Shown here piece after piece: positions 1 to 6,835 of a stretch of 9,477 bases of DNA. The position numbers were made by a program, and so were the translations under genes. Source of the stretch: CAZQKL01 sp964593895 [NCBI: uncultured bacterium]. GTDB lineage: Bacteria; DYJV01. The notes under the pieces were generated by a model, which did not search any database, was not told where the DNA came from, and saw only the letters and a program-made list of their open reading frames with translations. The stretch spans positions 1-9,477 of the forward strand of contig CAZQKL010000081.1 in the NCBI GenBank assembly GCA_964593895.1. Reading direction: 5' to 3'. Every line of letters begins with the position of its first letter. Position 1 is the first letter of the stretch.

Positions 1-931
1 CAGCTTTTTCATTGTCAAGAGCAATTACTTTAGGAGAAGAGATTTCTTTTGCAAGATTTTTTGATTTTAAAGCAGAAAGTTTTATTGCCAGATTGTAATA
101 GCCCCATCTGCCAAAAATTAGACTTATTCCACCTGATGGAGCTTGAACAGTTGGAACATTTACCACGTATTGATTTGGAACATTAATTGCTTGTTGAGTG
201 ATTCCTTCTGGTTGAATTGTAAAATCTGTTATTCCAGTTTCATTAGTTAAAGTTGTATAACCACTTATTCCATAAAAAAGTTTATTTGATTTTAATCTGT
301 CAACGATTGAACCTCCCCATTGAATTCCAAGCTCCTTATTTGCAGTATTTTTAATTATTACAATTTTTGCTTCAATAATTACCTGTTTTGTTGGCTTATC
401 AAGAAGTTTTATTAAGTTTTCTGCAAGTTTTATTTTTTCCTTTATATCTGTAATTATTAGAGTATTTGTTCTTTCATCAGTAATAATTTTACCTCTTTTT
501 GAAAGGATTGGTTTAATTTTATTTTCAAGAGTAGTTGCTTTTGTGAAATTAATTTCATATACTTTTGTAATTAAAGGCTCAAGTTTCTTTTTTGTTTCTT
601 TTAATTTTAATTTCTCTTTTTGCATTTTTTCATAATAAGATTTTGGAATAATTCGTATCACATTTCCTTTTTCAATAAGTTTCAAATCTTTTGCCTCTAA
701 AATTATATTTAAGGCTTCTCTCCAAGGAACATTTTTTAGTCTAATTGTAATTTTTCCTTTTACTCTTTCATCAACAATAAAATTTTTATCTGTATATTCT
801 GCAAAAAGCATTAAAACATTTTTTAAATCAGCTTCTTTAAAAACAAGATTAACTTTATCTGTTTTATCTTTTGAGATTAAAAAATTTGCACTCAAAAAAA
901 TAAAGATAATAATTATTGCAAATTTTTTCAC
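1..931 (-). CDS. pilQ: Type IV pilus outer-membrane secretin PilQ, C-terminus cut by the window edge
   Basis: PilQ forms the gated outer-membrane pore through which the type IV pilus passes. Translation from a GTG at 931-929 gives 310 residues up to the window edge. A hydrophobic signal peptide occupies about residues 1-20. It is followed by an STN/N0 domain (about 28-98; VDERVKGKITIRLKNVPW at 53-70 is typical), one N1/NolW domain (about 122-180) and the start of the secretin barrel domain. That last part includes ISSPKVIALDNEKA at 297-310, matching the conserved SSP-x-V-x-x-x-DN motif of PilQ. The GTG lies 2 nt after the pilP stop and is preceded by a good GGAG ribosome site inside the end of pilP. 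The N0 domain follows the signal peptide almost directly, so the AMIN repeats seen in many proteobacterial PilQ proteins are absent. The family is clear; the rest of the barrel lies outside the window. Confidence 0.93.
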   Translation of the reverse strand, partial: MKKFAIIIIFIFLSANFLISKDKTDKVNLVFKEADLKNVLMLFAEYTDKNFIVDERVKGKITIRLKNVPWREALNIILEAKDLKLIEKGNVIRIIPKSYYEKMQKEKLKLKETKKKLEPLITKVYEINFTKATTLENKIKPILSKRGKIITDERTNTLIITDIKEKIKLAENLIKLLDKPTKQVIIEAKIVIIKNTANKELGIQWGGSIVDRLKSNKLFYGISGYTTLTNETGITDFTIQPEGITQQAINVPNQYVVNVPTVQAPSGGISLIFGRWGYYNLAIKLSALKSKNLAKEISSPKVIALDNEKA

Positions 932-933
932 TT

Positions 934-1494
934 TTATTCTCCTTCGTAAATGTCAATTTTTATTGTTTTATATTCGCTTTTTATTTTATTCCCTATTTTA
1001 AATTTTCTTTCAAGTATAATTTTATCATTAAGTATTTTTACAACTTTATACAATTCTGTCCCAATGTAATCACCTTCTGTAAAAATTAGTGCTTTTTTAT
1101 CTGAAGTTTCTGCAAGAGCAAGAGGAGGTTTTGAATTTTTTATTATTCCAACAAATTTTAATTGAGCTAAATTATATTCAATTAATGGTGTTAAAGGAAT
1201 ATTTGGTGGAATTATCTGTTTTTTTATTGTAATTTTTTTTATAAATGGTTCAAAAGGGTCTCTTGTGATTTCATAGGGATTATATACAAATTTTTTCTGA
1301 AATTTTTTTATAAAAATTTTTCTTTTAGGTTTATGTTTTTTTCTTTTTTTTGCAAGAATTTTTGATATGTCAACTTGAGTTGGAGTTGGGTTATTCTGGG
1401 AGATAATATTACATCCTGAAAAGGAAAATATAAAAAAAATCAGAATAATAAAAAATTTTAAATTATTTCTTTTTCCTTTTTTTAATTTTAACAT
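934..1494 (-). CDS. pilP: Type IV pilus assembly lipoprotein PilP
   Basis: PilP is the lipoprotein that links the inner-membrane PilN/PilO pair to the secretin PilQ. The 186-residue product starts with a basic N-terminus and a hydrophobic stretch (12-26) ending in a lipobox, FSGC, with Cys28 as the probable lipidated residue. A very basic linker (about 46-68) is followed by the family motif RDPF (78-81). The folded HR domain (about 100-165) includes NLAQLKFVGI at 108-117 and GDYIG at 141-145. The ATG at 1494 lies inside the end of pilO, giving a 32-nt overlap. The upstream ribosome site is weak, only a purine-rich run. No ATG, GTG or TTG occurs between it and the signal sequence, so this start stands. 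The basic linker is unusually lysine-rich, which may just reflect A-rich base composition. Confidence 0.9.
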   Translation of the reverse strand: MLKLKKGKRNNLKFFIILIFFIFSFSGCNIISQNNPTPTQVDISKILAKKRKKHKPKRKIFIKKFQKKFVYNPYEITRDPFEPFIKKITIKKQIIPPNIPLTPLIEYNLAQLKFVGIIKNSKPPLALAETSDKKALIFTEGDYIGTELYKVVKILNDKIILERKFKIGNKIKSEYKTIKIDIYEGE

Positions 1495-2065
1495 TTTTCT
1501 TATTTTCTAACCCAATAAATTTATACGTTTCAAGCTGGGCATCAACTATCAGAGCTTTTTTATTTTTACTTATTGAAAAATTTTTTACTTTTACAATTCT
1601 TGTCATTTTTCCAATATTATAAAAGAAATTCCCAGTTTGAACATAGTAACCTCTAAATTTTAATGATATTGGAATAATTGCATAAAAATCTTTTCTTATT
1701 TCTTTTCCTGGTTTAAAAAATAAAAAATCAAGTTTATTTCTCTTACCATAGTCAGAGATTGCAAGTAATAATTTTGGAATTTCTTTACTGTCAGGTAATT
1801 TTTTTAAAGCAATTTTAAATTCTTTTTTTATCCTTGCAAAATCTTCTTTAAATTTTTTTAACTCTTTTTGCACCTTTATAATTTTTGAGGACCTTATCTT
1901 TAAATCTTTTAATCTCTCTTTTTTTGCTTTAATTTCATTGAATTGTGGATTTATAACAACAAAAAATAGAATTATTCCAATAATTCCCCAAAAAGTTACA
2001 CTTATAAAAATTTTAAAAAGAATATTCAAATTTAAAAATTTTTCCCAGATTGATTTTAAATCCAT
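1463..2065 (-). CDS. pilO: Type IV pilus inner-membrane alignment protein PilO
   Basis: PilO pairs with PilN in the inner membrane and aligns the pilus machine with the periplasmic part of the complex. The 200-residue product has a short cytoplasmic N-terminus, one membrane span (about 17-39), a charged coiled-coil segment (about 41-88) and a periplasmic ferredoxin-like domain. Family motifs are visible: LPDSKEIPKLL (90-100), KLDFLFFKPG (111-120) and DFYAIIPISLKFRGYY (126-141). The ATG at 2065 shares one base with the pilN stop (TAATG), and an AGG ribosome site lies about 9 nt upstream, which fits translational coupling. The last dozen residues are almost all Lys, Asn or Arg; the final ones come from the stretch that overlaps the start of pilP in another frame. 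Confidence 0.92.
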   Translation of the reverse strand: MDLKSIWEKFLNLNILFKIFISVTFWGIIGIILFFVVINPQFNEIKAKKERLKDLKIRSSKIIKVQKELKKFKEDFARIKKEFKIALKKLPDSKEIPKLLLAISDYGKRNKLDFLFFKPGKEIRKDFYAIIPISLKFRGYYVQTGNFFYNIGKMTRIVKVKNFSISKNKKALIVDAQLETYKFIGLENKKNVKIKKRKKK

Positions 2066-2625
2066 TAAATTAAACCTAATAATTTATTGTAATCTGGTGA
2101 TAATTGTAAATAAAATTCTTTTAACCTTATTTTATTCACAATTATCTGATTTATCTGAATTAAATTTATGTTTTTAAAAGAATTTGAGTTTTTAAGATTA
2201 TTTATAAATTTTACAACTGTATCTTCATCAATTGAAATTCCCTGTATTTTTATTATATTTTTGTTAAAATTAATGTTGGTTAGCCAAATATCTTTTGGAA
2301 TCTGTTTTGATAGAATATAAAAAAGATAACTTGGAAAAAGTCTATTTGAATCTAATTGATTAATAATTTTAAGTTTTGTTTCCAAAATCTTTTTCTTTTT
2401 TTTAAATTCTCTTATTTGTTTTCTTAAATATGCAAGTTTTTTTAATTTTTGTTCCTCTTTTTTTATTGATTTATTTAATTTTATTATTTTATCGTGATTA
2501 ATTTTGTAACCAAATCCAATACAACCAAGAAAAAATACAAAGAAAATTAAGTTGATGATTGTCAACTGCAAGATATTAATTTTTTTCTTTATCTCTTTAA
2601 TTGGAAATAAATTTATTCTAATCAA
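2065..2625 (-). CDS. pilN: Type IV pilus inner-membrane protein PilN (TTG start)
   Basis: PilN binds the cytoplasmic actin-like PilM through its N-terminal tail and dimerises with PilO in the periplasm. The 186-residue protein begins MIRINLFPIKE, the conserved PilM-docking segment (usually IRINLLP). It then has one membrane span (about 19-41), a lysine-rich coiled coil (about 44-88) and a periplasmic domain with SYLFYILSKQIPKDIWLTNI at 99-118, typical of the family. The start codon is TTG at 2625-2623, inside the last codons of pilM (8-nt overlap), preceded by an AGAGGA ribosome site about 8 nt upstream. Because the conserved docking motif begins exactly at this codon, the TTG start is well supported. 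The family length fits. Confidence 0.92.
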   Translation of the reverse strand: MIRINLFPIKEIKKKINILQLTIINLIFFVFFLGCIGFGYKINHDKIIKLNKSIKKEEQKLKKLAYLRKQIREFKKKKKILETKLKIINQLDSNRLFPSYLFYILSKQIPKDIWLTNINFNKNIIKIQGISIDEDTVVKFINNLKNSNSFKNINLIQINQIIVNKIRLKEFYLQLSPDYNKLLGLI

Positions 2626-3670
2626 TTTCTAATCCTCTTAAAGACAATCCTGAGCAAATTGAAAAAATTGGCCTAATATATTCTAAATATTTTTTATCAA
2701 TTTTTTTATTTAAAAGAAAATTCTTAAAAGGGTGAAAATATTCAAATTTTGTAGAATTTATTGATATTTCAAAAAATTGTTTCATACCTTTAATCATTGA
2801 CCCGCCACCTGAAAGGTATAATTTATCAATATTATCTATGTTAAAATTATTTTTGAATAATTCAATGCTTTTTGTAATTTCTTTATGCAAATCTTTAAAA
2901 AAGTTTTCGGTTGCTTCTTTAACCTCTTTTAAATTGAAATTAGTTAATTTTATTTTTTCAGCTTCATTATATGAAATTTTAAGTTTTTTTGAGATATTTT
3001 TTGTAATTTCAAAAGAACCTATATTTGCTTCCCTATAAAAAAGCCCTTCAAAACCTTTTAAAAAAATAATGTTTGTAATTTGATTTCCAATATTTAATAT
3101 TCCATATATTGAATTTTCTGAAATTTCACCTTTATAATTATACTCAAATGAGTTCTGTAAAGTAAAAAAATCAACATCTGCAATATATGGCATTAATTCA
3201 TTTTCTGCTAAAATGGTTAAATAATCTTCAATAATCTCTTTTTTACTTCCAACAAGTAAGATTTCAATTTCATTAGTCTCATTTTCCTTTTCAATTACAT
3301 CATAATCTAAACTTACATCATTTAAATCGTAAGGGATGTATTGTTCTGCTTCAATCTTAATTAATTCATCTAAATTTTCAAGATTTTCTTGTGGAACTGA
3401 AAATCTTTTTATAATAACTTTGTTTCCAGGTAAACTTATTCCACATTTTTTAGCCTTTATTTTATAATATTTTTTCAATTTTTTTATGTAATCAACAACT
3501 ATTTTTAAGGAAATAATATAGCCATTGATAATTATTTCTGGTGGGATTATTGTATATCCAAAATTTTCTAAAATAATCTGTTTTTCTTTATTTATTTTTA
3601 TTTCAGCAAACTTTATTGAATAGCTTCCAATATCAATAGCCAAAAAGTTATTGTTATTAAATATTTTCAT
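2618..3670 (-). CDS. pilM: Type IV pilus actin-like ATPase PilM
   Basis: PilM is the cytoplasmic actin-like (FtsA/MreB fold) protein that anchors the pilus alignment complex through the PilN tail. The 350-residue product has the phosphate-1 motif AIDIGSYSIK (11-20). It also has the PilM signature EAEQYIPYDLNDVSLDYDV (107-125), a phosphate-2 motif ILNIGNQITNI (191-201) and the adenosine motif LYLSGGGSMIKGM (304-316). It ends in GLSLRGLE, the usual PilM C-terminus. It is the first gene of the pilMNOPQ operon. No clear Shine-Dalgarno precedes the ATG at 3670, but the conserved N-terminal nucleotide motif begins only ten residues in, so the start is probably right. The promoter lies in the divergent region shared with the redox operon. 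Confidence 0.94.
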   Translation of the reverse strand: MKIFNNNNFLAIDIGSYSIKFAEIKINKEKQIILENFGYTIIPPEIIINGYIISLKIVVDYIKKLKKYYKIKAKKCGISLPGNKVIIKRFSVPQENLENLDELIKIEAEQYIPYDLNDVSLDYDVIEKENETNEIEILLVGSKKEIIEDYLTILAENELMPYIADVDFFTLQNSFEYNYKGEISENSIYGILNIGNQITNIIFLKGFEGLFYREANIGSFEITKNISKKLKISYNEAEKIKLTNFNLKEVKEATENFFKDLHKEITKSIELFKNNFNIDNIDKLYLSGGGSMIKGMKQFFEISINSTKFEYFHPFKNFLLNKKIDKKYLEYIRPIFSICSGLSLRGLEID

Positions 3671-3678
3671 TCTGTTTA

Positions 3679-3707
3679 TTATTAAAGTTTTTTTTTACAC
3701 AAGTCAA
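3679..3707 (-). promoter_or_regulatory. Probable sigma-70-type promoter of the pilMNOPQ operon
   Basis: Reading the minus strand, TTGACT (3707-3702) is a 5/6 match to the -35 box. Two -10 candidates overlap: TTTAAT (3686-3681) at a 15-bp spacing, or TAATAA (3684-3679) at 17 bp. The spacer contains a run of nine A. The pilM ATG follows at 3670, so the leader would be very short. This is a sequence match only. Confidence 0.5.
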
Positions 3708-3721
3708 GAATAATTTGACTT
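3701..3721. repeat. Perfect 7-bp inverted repeat carrying both divergent -35 boxes
   Basis: AAGTCAA, a 7-nt spacer GAATAAT, then TTGACTT form a perfect inverted repeat in the centre of the region between pilM and the NuoE-like gene. Each arm contains a -35 box (TTGACT) pointing away from the centre, so the two promoters sit back to back with 7 bp between their -35 hexamers. The symmetry may come simply from two similar -35 boxes, or it may be an operator for a dimeric regulator controlling both operons. The sequence does not decide between these. Confidence 0.6.
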
Positions 3722-3743
3722 TTAAAATTTATTCTATTATTAG
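3715..3743 (+). promoter_or_regulatory. Probable promoter of the NuoE-NuoF-HoxU-like operon
   Basis: TTGACT (3715-3720) matches the -35 consensus at 5 of 6 positions. TATTAG (3738-3743), at 17-bp spacing, is a 4/6 match to the -10 box. The first gene starts at 3773, leaving a leader of roughly 20 nt that holds its ribosome site GGAG (3762-3765). Confidence 0.5.
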
Positions 3744-3772
3744 ATTGCTAACTTTTATTGTGGAGTTTTAAT

Positions 3773-4285
3773 ATGGAAATTAAAGATGAAAGCCTGATTC
3801 TTGAAGAAATAGAAGAATTATTAAACCAGTTTCAAAAAGATACATTTTATGTAATACCAACTTTGCAAACAATTCAGATGAAATATGGTTATATTCCAAA
3901 AAGAGCAATTGGATTAATTGGAGAATATTTTGGAATTTCCCATAACAAAGTATACGGTATTGCAACATTTTATAATCAGTTTAAATTTAACCCTCCTGGA
4001 AAATATCAGATAAAAGTATGTTTGGGAACAGCATGCCATGTTAAAGGTGGAGAGATAATTTTAGAGAATTTTAAAAGAAAACTTGGAATTGATGAAGATC
4101 AAACTACCCCAGATAGAAAATATTCATTAGAGAGAGTTGCTTGCGTTGGTTGTTGCGCTCTTGCTCCTGTTGTTCTTGTTAATGATGAAGTTTTAGGATA
4201 TATGACGCCAAGTAAGGTAGAAGGTCTTATAGAACAACATAAAATTAAGGAAGAGATGGAGAAATCAAAAAATGGAAATAAATGA
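3773..4285 (+). CDS. NuoE/HydC-like [2Fe-2S] subunit of an NAD(H)-linked redox enzyme
   Basis: This subunit carries one [2Fe-2S] cluster in a thioredoxin-like fold and works beside a NuoF-type NADH/FMN subunit. Taking the ATG at 3773, the product is 170 residues. GGAG at 3762-3765 sits 7 nt upstream, so this start is preferred to the in-frame TTG at 3758, which would precede the ribosome site. A helical N-terminal domain (about 1-70) includes TLQTIQMKYGYIPKRA at 30-45. The cluster ligands are C83 and C88 (VCLGTACHVKGG) and C124 and C128 (CVGCCALAP), the usual C-x4-C and C-x3-C pairs. C127 is an extra cysteine. The gene overlaps the next by 14 nt. It could equally be named after HydC, HoxE, BamG or formate dehydrogenase gamma subunits; sequence alone does not decide the partner. 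Confidence 0.93.
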   Translation: MEIKDESLILEEIEELLNQFQKDTFYVIPTLQTIQMKYGYIPKRAIGLIGEYFGISHNKVYGIATFYNQFKFNPPGKYQIKVCLGTACHVKGGEIILENFKRKLGIDEDQTTPDRKYSLERVACVGCCALAPVVLVNDEVLGYMTPSKVEGLIEQHKIKEEMEKSKNGNK

Positions 4286-6182
4286 AAAATATAAAAAATT
4301 AAAAGAGTTATCTTTGATAGAATGGGAAAAAATAAAAAATCCAGAAAAAGTTTTGATTCTTGTTGGAAATGCAACATGCGGTAGAGCTGCAGGTTCAATA
4401 CAAACAATTGATGCATTTAAAAGCCTTTTAAGAGAATACCATATAGATGGTGATGTTATAGCAGTAGGTTGTAATGGTCATTGTTATGCAGAACCTATTG
4501 TAATTATTTATAATCCAGGCTTCCCTCCATTAATGTATAAAAATATAAAACCAGGAGAAGCAAATGTTCTTGTAAAATCTTTTTTGTTAGAAGGAGACCC
4601 TTGCTTTGATTATATGATTGGAGCTCTTGAACCAAATGATGATTTTCCAACAATAAATGATTATCCAAGGTTTTTATTTGAAAAGAAAATTTTAATGGAA
4701 CTCTGTGGTTATATAGACCCATACAACATCTATCATTACATAGCAAATGGTGGATATGAAGCTTTGGCAAAGGCAATTCAGATGGATAGAAAAGAAATAA
4801 TTGAAATTATTAAAGAATCAAAATTAAGAGGAAGAGGAGGAGCTGGTTTTCCAACTGGTATAAAATGGGAAGTAGCTTATAATGAAAAAGGAGAATTTAA
4901 AACAATAATCTGCAACGGTGATGAAGGAGACCCTGGAGCATACATGGATAGAACAATAATGGAGAGCAACCCTCATCAACTTCTTGAAGGATTACTAATT
5001 GGGGCTTATGCAATTGGTGCTAAAAATGCAATTTTATACATAAGAGCTGAATATCCACTTGCAGTTAATACCATAAAATCTGCAATTAATGATGCAAAAA
5101 GGTTAAATTTAATAGGGGAAAATATTTTAGGAAGTGATGTTTCAATTGATGTTACAGTTTTTCAAGGAGCTGGAGCATTTGTTTGTGGAGAAGAAACTGC
5201 TTTAATTGAATCAATTGAGGGAAATAGAGGTGTGCCAAGGGTAAAGCCACCTTACCCAGCACAAAAAGGTTATAGAGGACAACCTACAGTTATAAATAAT
5301 GTTAAAACTTTGTCTTATATTCCTAAAATTATTAGATTTGGTGCTGATTGGTTTAAAAGTATTGGAACTGAAAATAGTCCAGGAACAGCTATATTTTCAA
5401 TTGTTGGAGATGTTGAATATCCAGGTCTTGTTGAACTTCCAATGGGAAGCACTTTGCGTCATTTAATTTATGATATTTGCGGTGGCATAAAAAATGGAGG
5501 AGAATTTAAAGCTGTGCAAATTGGAGGACCTTCAGGTGGTTGTCTTCCAAAGGAATTTTTAGATACTCCAATTGATTTTGATTCTTTAAAAGAAGCTGGG
5601 GCAATGATGGGCTCAGGCGGGATGGTTGTAATGGATAGCTCAAATTGTATGGTTGAAGTTGCAAGATATTTTCTTGATTTTACACAAAAAGAATCTTGTG
5701 GGAAATGTGTATTTTGTAGAATTGGGACAAGACAATTACTTGAAATTTTAGAAAGAATAACAAAAGGTGAAGGTAAAGAAAGCGATATTCATATTTTAAA
5801 AGAATTATCTGAAGTTATAATAAAAGGTTCGTTATGTGGATTAGGAAAAACCGCACCAAATCCAGTTTTAACTACAGTAAAATATTTCCAAAATGAATAT
5901 GAAGCTCATATAAAAGAAAAGAGATGTCCTGCTCTAATGTGTAGAGAATTGATTGCATACTATATTGATCTTGAAAAATGTGCAAGAGGTTGTGATGCAT
6001 GTGTTGGATGCTGTCCTGTTGAAGCTATTTTTACAACAAAAAATAGAAAGAAGGCTATTGACCAGGAAAAATGTGTAAAATGCGGGGAATGTAAAGTTGC
6101 TTGTCCTCCTGAATATGATGCTGTCAAAGTTGTTTCACCTCCAGAACTTGCACCAATTATTGAAAGAGAGGAAGTTAAATAA
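4272..6182 (+). CDS. NuoF/HydB-like NADH-binding flavoprotein with C-terminal 2x[4Fe-4S] ferredoxin domain
   Basis: This is the NAD(H)-binding FMN subunit of a soluble hydrogenase, formate dehydrogenase or bifurcating-type complex. Its 636 residues match the HydB size class, well above the roughly 430 of complex I NuoF. In order it has an N-terminal thioredoxin-like domain (about 25-105), the FMN/NADH core with GRGGAGFPTGIKWE (187-200), NGDEGDPGAYMDR (215-227) and GAGAFVCGEETALIESIEG (299-317), and an SLBB region (about 370-450). The N3-type [4Fe-4S] site uses C476, C479, C482 and C522. A C-terminal ferredoxin domain has clusters at C570/C574/C577/C581 and C601/C604/C607/C611. Two oddities stand out. 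The N-terminal domain keeps C36, C67 and C71 but has Val31 where the first ligand belongs. The first ferredoxin motif is C-x3-C-x2-C-x3-C rather than C-x2-C. GGAG at 4258-4261 supports the ATG. Confidence 0.94.
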   Translation: MEINEKYKKLKELSLIEWEKIKNPEKVLILVGNATCGRAAGSIQTIDAFKSLLREYHIDGDVIAVGCNGHCYAEPIVIIYNPGFPPLMYKNIKPGEANVLVKSFLLEGDPCFDYMIGALEPNDDFPTINDYPRFLFEKKILMELCGYIDPYNIYHYIANGGYEALAKAIQMDRKEIIEIIKESKLRGRGGAGFPTGIKWEVAYNEKGEFKTIICNGDEGDPGAYMDRTIMESNPHQLLEGLLIGAYAIGAKNAILYIRAEYPLAVNTIKSAINDAKRLNLIGENILGSDVSIDVTVFQGAGAFVCGEETALIESIEGNRGVPRVKPPYPAQKGYRGQPTVINNVKTLSYIPKIIRFGADWFKSIGTENSPGTAIFSIVGDVEYPGLVELPMGSTLRHLIYDICGGIKNGGEFKAVQIGGPSGGCLPKEFLDTPIDFDSLKEAGAMMGSGGMVVMDSSNCMVEVARYFLDFTQKESCGKCVFCRIGTRQLLEILERITKGEGKESDIHILKELSEVIIKGSLCGLGKTAPNPVLTTVKYFQNEYEAHIKEKRCPALMCRELIAYYIDLEKCARGCDACVGCCPVEAIFTTKNRKKAIDQEKCVKCGECKVACPPEYDAVKVVSPPELAPIIEREEVK

Positions 6183-6835
6183 TGAAAGAAGTTAAAATAA
6201 TTGTTGATGGAAAGGAAATAATTGCTAAAGAGGGAGAAAATTTACTGAAAGTTTGTCTTGATAATGGAATTTACATTCCAAATTTATGTTTTTTAAAGCA
6301 GAATTCTAAAAATCCATTAGCTACGTGCAGGATGTGTTTTGTAGAAATTGAAGGAATGGACCAACCTGTAACTTCATGCACTCAAAAAGTTTATAATGGA
6401 ATGATAGTTCATACAGATACTGAAGAAGTTAGGAGAATGCAAAAATGGGCTCTTGAATTATTGTTGTCAACCCAAGAAAATCCTGAAGAAATTGATGAAA
6501 ATAATGAGTTGAAAAAAATAGCAGATTTTTTAAATGTTCCATTAAAGTTAACTCATCTTGTTTATATTCCAAGAGAAACAAATGTGGATTTTAACACCAA
6601 TGCTCATCCATATATTGAATATGATTATAAAAAATGTATTTTATGTGGAAAATGCGTTGAAGTTTGTAAAAAACTGAATAAAAATTATCATATTGACTAC
6701 GGAAAAAGAGGTTATAATACTTTTATAACTTTTTTTGAAAAAAAGGAAATTGCTGATTCACATTGTAAAGGATGTGGAGCTTGTGCAAAAGTTTGTCCAG
6801 TTGGAGCTTTAAAATTAAAAAAATCAAAGAGTTAA
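6182..6835 (+). CDS. HoxU-like (NuoG/HydA N-terminal type) iron-sulfur subunit, lacking the N5-type cluster ligands
   Basis: This small electron-transfer subunit connects the NADH/FMN subunit to a partner enzyme. The 217 residues begin with a plant-type [2Fe-2S] domain (C36, C49, C52, C66). A linker follows, then two [4Fe-4S] sites: C152/C155/C158/C162 and C195/C198/C201/C205-Pro. The pattern matches the N-terminal part of HydA, NuoG and HoxU, but the protein stops where HydA would continue into its H-cluster domain. After LELLLS (91-96), where relatives carry a His-x3-Cys-x2-Cys-x5-Cys site, this protein has TQENPEEIDENNELKK (97-112) with no His or Cys, so that cluster should be absent. The ATG shares one base with the preceding stop (TAATG), with GAGAGGAAG about 9 nt upstream. 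The end overlaps the convergent ATPase gene by 12 nt. Confidence 0.9.
   Translation: MKEVKIIVDGKEIIAKEGENLLKVCLDNGIYIPNLCFLKQNSKNPLATCRMCFVEIEGMDQPVTSCTQKVYNGMIVHTDTEEVRRMQKWALELLLSTQENPEEIDENNELKKIADFLNVPLKLTHLVYIPRETNVDFNTNAHPYIEYDYKKCILCGKCVEVCKKLNKNYHIDYGKRGYNTFITFFEKKEIADSHCKGCGACAKVCPVGALKLKKSKS

Noticed and set aside
1938-3038. Plus-strand open frames at 1938-2177 and 2838-3038 within the pil operon
   Set aside because: Antisense to PilN/PilO and PilM, whose motifs are continuous there; A/T-rich composition produces long hydrophobic shadow frames.
3688-3696. T-run near 3690 as a terminator
   Set aside because: No GC-rich stem precedes it and it lies in a divergent promoter region, where no transcript should end.
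3758-3772. In-frame TTG at 3758 as an earlier start for the NuoE-like gene
   Set aside because: It lies upstream of the GGAG ribosome site at 3762-3765, which is correctly spaced for the ATG at 3773; the five extra residues match nothing in the family.
4099-4776. Minus-strand open frames at 4099-4416 and 4504-4776
   Set aside because: They run antisense through strongly conserved NuoE/NuoF coding sequence, lack recognisable domains and have no ribosome sites; they are shadows.
3773-6835. Respiratory complex I (nuo) operon
   Set aside because: Only NuoE, NuoF and a short NuoG-like part are present. The NuoF carries HydB-type C-terminal ferredoxins, and no membrane or quinone-site subunits occur.
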